In this document: piece by piece, positions 11,974 to 12,325 of the stretch
Position numbering within the stretch: the first letter of the stretch is position 1
How the letters are laid out: each line of letters begins with the position of its first letter
Origin: Nanobdellota archaeon
GTDB taxonomy: Archaea > Nanobdellota > Nanobdellia > Pacearchaeales > GW2011-AR1
NCBI GenBank assembly: GCA_018829425.1
Contig: JAHJUA010000054.1
Span: forward strand, 1-12,325
DNA: 12,325 nucleotides
Reading direction: 5' to 3'
Position numbers and translations under genes: made by a program
The notes under the pieces: generated by a model
Told to the model about the DNA's origin: nothing
Seen by the model: the letters and a program-made list of their open reading frames with translations, nothing else
The model's database searches: none

Positions 11974-12325
11974 ATGGGAAAATTTACATTAACAGGGACA
12001 AATAATAACGGGTTTAGGCATAGATATAGTGTAAGGAAAAATGAGGACTTCAAAAAAGCGTTCTTGAAGTTTATGGTTGATTTGGGTTTTGATGATGAAA
12101 ATATTAAGGGTAGATTTGAGTATGATGATGAAGGGTCTATTGAGCCGATTGTAACAAAAGTTAAGGATATTGAAGATGTTTGTGATAATTATAACAATCA
12201 CAAATATGATGTTGATGTCTTTTATGGTAGGTTCAAAATAATAATTGTTGTTAGAACTAAGAAAAGAATGCCGATGGTGAAACATCTCCAAGGTGAAGCT
12301 AAGTGGATTAAATCAACAGTGGTTA
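11974..12325 (+). CDS. Unrecognised ORF, cut by the window end
   Basis: ATG 11974 opens a frame that stays open for at least 117 codons to the right edge. The product begins MGKFTLTGTNNNGFRHRYS and continues with alternating charged and hydrophobic residues, several Asp/Glu-rich turns and a strand-like 'RFKIIIVVRTKKR', suggesting a soluble alpha/beta protein. No family is recognised. It starts 5 nt after the GatC-like stop, and GGTGA (11964-11968) stands 5 nt before the ATG, a Shine-Dalgarno-like site expected for an internal operon gene without its own promoter. GTG 11971 is an in-frame alternative. Confidence 0.6.
   Translation, partial: MGKFTLTGTNNNGFRHRYSVRKNEDFKKAFLKFMVDLGFDDENIKGRFEYDDEGSIEPIVTKVKDIEDVCDNYNNHKYDVDVFYGRFKIIIVVRTKKRMPMVKHLQGEAKWIKSTVV

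Noticed and set aside
1..12325. CRISPR array, transposase or insertion sequence
   Set aside because: There are no regularly spaced direct repeats and no transposase or integrase motifs; the three C-rich copies are thousands of bases apart and lack terminal inverted repeats or matching flanks.

Overview
The window is AT-rich archaeal DNA and looks like a small-genome DPANN lineage (Pacearchaeota/Woesearchaeota-like). The evidence is an archaeal GatD/GatE pair, archaeal-type ProRS and AspRS, an intron-containing tRNA-Arg with a bulge-helix-bulge splice site, and a very regular promoter layout. Eight genes (one of them a hypothetical small ORF) plus the tRNA gene have a TATA-like box centred 24.5-26.5 nt upstream of the start codon or tRNA 5' end, which implies leaderless mRNAs. 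No taxonomic search was possible, so the lineage is an inference.

Layout. 1-443: C-terminal end of a RecJ-like DHH/DHHA1 phosphoesterase, cut by the window edge. 488-1348: membrane-anchored staphylococcal-nuclease-like protein with an acidic linker and a C-terminal Excalibur-like Cys domain. 1349-1929: about 580 bp with no long gene, holding a 10-bp hairpin, a possible gene remnant and two candidate small proteins. 1930-4300 (minus strand): proS preceded by a PDZ-less HtrA-like serine protease gene, 1 bp apart and probably one transcript. 4395-4538: tRNA-Arg(UCG) with a 72-nt intron. It is followed after 11 nt by a small membrane protein gene that overlaps an amino-acid permease gene (4550-6035). 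6074-11193: gatD, a putative nucleotidyltransferase, gatE and aspS, each with its own TATA box. 11367-12325: a small three-helix membrane protein, a short GatC-like protein, and an unrecognised ORF running off the window, the last joined to the GatC-like gene by a 5-nt gap and an SD-like motif.

How the genes fit together. Much of the window is aminoacyl-tRNA supply. GatD and GatE together convert Glu-tRNA(Gln) to Gln-tRNA(Gln). AspRS carries His34 and Pro93, spaced exactly like the residues that mark non-discriminating archaeal AspRS, so it may also make Asp-tRNA(Asn), which would need an Asp-tRNA(Asn) amidotransferase. A short protein downstream ends in a GatC-like Asn-Ala-Pro tail. GatE is only 480 residues and lacks the AspRS-like (GAD) insertion of classical GatE.

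The most unusual signal is a 17-nt element, CCC[G/A]CCCACCCGCCCAA, present three times, always C-rich on the + strand: in the tRNA-Arg intron, 2 nt after the gatD stop, and 19 nt after the gatE stop. Its complement is a G3N1 x4 G-quadruplex motif with single-nucleotide loops on the template strand. It marks both subunits of one enzyme and a tRNA intron, and nothing in the known gene content explains it.
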